Source: DATEBA01 sp035288045 (GTDB lineage Bacteria > Actinomycetota > UBA4738 > HRBIN12). Taken from it: DNA of 21,114 bases. The position numbers and the translations under genes are program-made. The DNA is taken from contig DATEBA010000032.1 in NCBI GenBank assembly GCA_035288045.1, positions 1 through 21,114 of the forward strand. Direction: 5' to 3'. The notes beneath the pieces were generated by a model, which saw only the letters and a list, made by a program, of their open reading frames with translations, had not been told where the DNA came from and did no database searches. Numbering within the stretch: the stretch's first letter is position 1; every line of letters starts with the position of its first letter. Of the stretch, positions 20,571-21,114 are shown piece after piece.

Positions 20571-21114
20571 ATGACCGAGGTTGAACGCACGATCGAGGCG
20601 CTACTCCAGGAGAGAAGGGTGTTCGAACCACCTCCCGCCTTCGCGGCCCGCGCGCACGTGCGCGACCGCTCGGTCTACGAGAGGTCCGAGGCGGACTTCG
20701 AGGGGTTCTGGGCCGAGCAGGCGGAGGAGCTCCTCTGGCGCCGGAAATGGGACGCCGTGCTGGAGTGGACACCGCCTTGGGTCAAGTGGTTCGTCGGAGG
20801 GCAACTGAATGTGTCGGAGAACTGCCTGGACCGGCACGTTGTGGCCGGCGGGGGCGACAAGATCGCCTACTACTGGGAGGGAGAGCCCGGCGACCGGCGC
20901 GTGATCACCTACCGGGAGCTCCTCGAGGAGGTCGGCCGGTTCGCCAACGCGCTGAAGGCGCTGGGCGTCCGCAAAGGAGACCGTGTCTGCATATACCTGG
21001 GCATGGTCCCGGAGCTCCCGGTCGCGATGCTCGCGTGCGCGCGGATCGGGGCGTCCCACTCGGTCGTTTTCGGCGGATTCTCCGCCGAGGCGCTCAGGGA
21101 CCGCATCAACGACG
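20571..21114 (+). CDS. acs: Acetyl-CoA synthetase, N-terminal part (cut by window edge)
   Basis: 181 residues are visible; the full enzyme is about 650. The acyl-CoA-synthetase N-terminal domain appears with FEGFWAEQAEELLWRRKW, PPWVKWFVGGQLNVSENCLDRH and KIAYYWEGEPGD. The start of the AMP-binding domain follows (ITYRELLEEVGRFANALK, KGDRVCIYLGMVPELPVAML, GASHSVVFGGFSAEAL). It activates acetate, or possibly propionate, to the acyl-CoA with ATP. ATG 20571 has AAGGGG 7 nt upstream. The catalytic core and the C-terminal regulatory Lys lie beyond the edge. Confidence 0.93.
   Translation, partial: MTEVERTIEALLQERRVFEPPPAFAARAHVRDRSVYERSEADFEGFWAEQAEELLWRRKWDAVLEWTPPWVKWFVGGQLNVSENCLDRHVVAGGGDKIAYYWEGEPGDRRVITYRELLEEVGRFANALKALGVRKGDRVCIYLGMVPELPVAMLACARIGASHSVVFGGFSAEALRDRIND

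Noticed and set aside
1..21114. CRISPR arrays, insertion sequences, att sites, rRNA
   Set aside because: No regularly spaced repeats, transposase or integrase reading frames, terminal inverted repeats or rRNA-like stretches were seen on either strand.

Overview
The window is GC-rich (about two thirds by eye) and almost fully coding. It carries actinobacterial hallmarks: a DUF3263 gene followed by a LytR_C gene (the order of Mycobacterium tuberculosis Rv0430 and Rv0431/VirR), an Excalibur-tailed nuclease, many GTG/TTG starts, and TANNNT -10 boxes 6-7 nt ahead of GTG codons, as in leaderless actinobacterial genes. A chromosomal segment of an Actinomycetota, probably an environmental lineage outside the well-studied genera, is the best reading. 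I see no phage, transposon, CRISPR or RNA gene.

Layout. 1-121: tail of a membrane protein. 153-1769 (-): PYROXD2/CrtI-like FAD oxidoreductase, divergent from a possible ribbon-helix-helix protein (1894-2403) and a secreted nuclease lipoprotein (2437-3150). 3157-7051 (-): N-acyl-D-amino-acid deacylase, Na/Pi-cotransporter-fold membrane protein and a membrane diguanylate cyclase. 7300-9896 (+): compact sulfur-relay operon dsrE / tusA / FAD-dependent SQR-like oxidoreductase / tusA / dsrE2. 10021-10344: small coiled-coil protein. 10348-12573 (-): GAF-GAF-PAS histidine kinase. 12746-13993: glutamate dehydrogenase. 14039-14888: DUF3263 and LytR_C genes. 14929-19658: trehalose region, with otsB (+) convergent on otsA and treT (-), then a response regulator and a HAD-IIB phosphatase. 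19711-20184: Rrf2-type Fe-S regulator, divergent from the phosphatase. 20222-20532 (-): two tiny genes, one a DUF5679 zinc ribbon. 20571-end: acetyl-CoA synthetase, cut by the window edge.

The most notable locus is the sulfur operon. Its gene order is mirror-like (DsrE, TusA, oxidoreductase, TusA, DsrE2), and each junction is an overlap, a few nt, or a stop codon lying inside the next Shine-Dalgarno. Persulfide could pass between TusA and DsrE carriers and a quinone- or flavin-linked oxidoreductase; that is inference. The oxidoreductase has no ATG/GTG/TTG start that keeps its Rossmann glycine motif. An AUA codon with a perfect GAGGTGA Shine-Dalgarno 6 nt upstream is the only sensible start, so a standard annotation would drop its first 38 residues and the FAD-binding loop.

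The trehalose region holds two synthetic routes together: OtsA/OtsB (via trehalose-6-phosphate) and TreT (direct NDP-glucose plus glucose).
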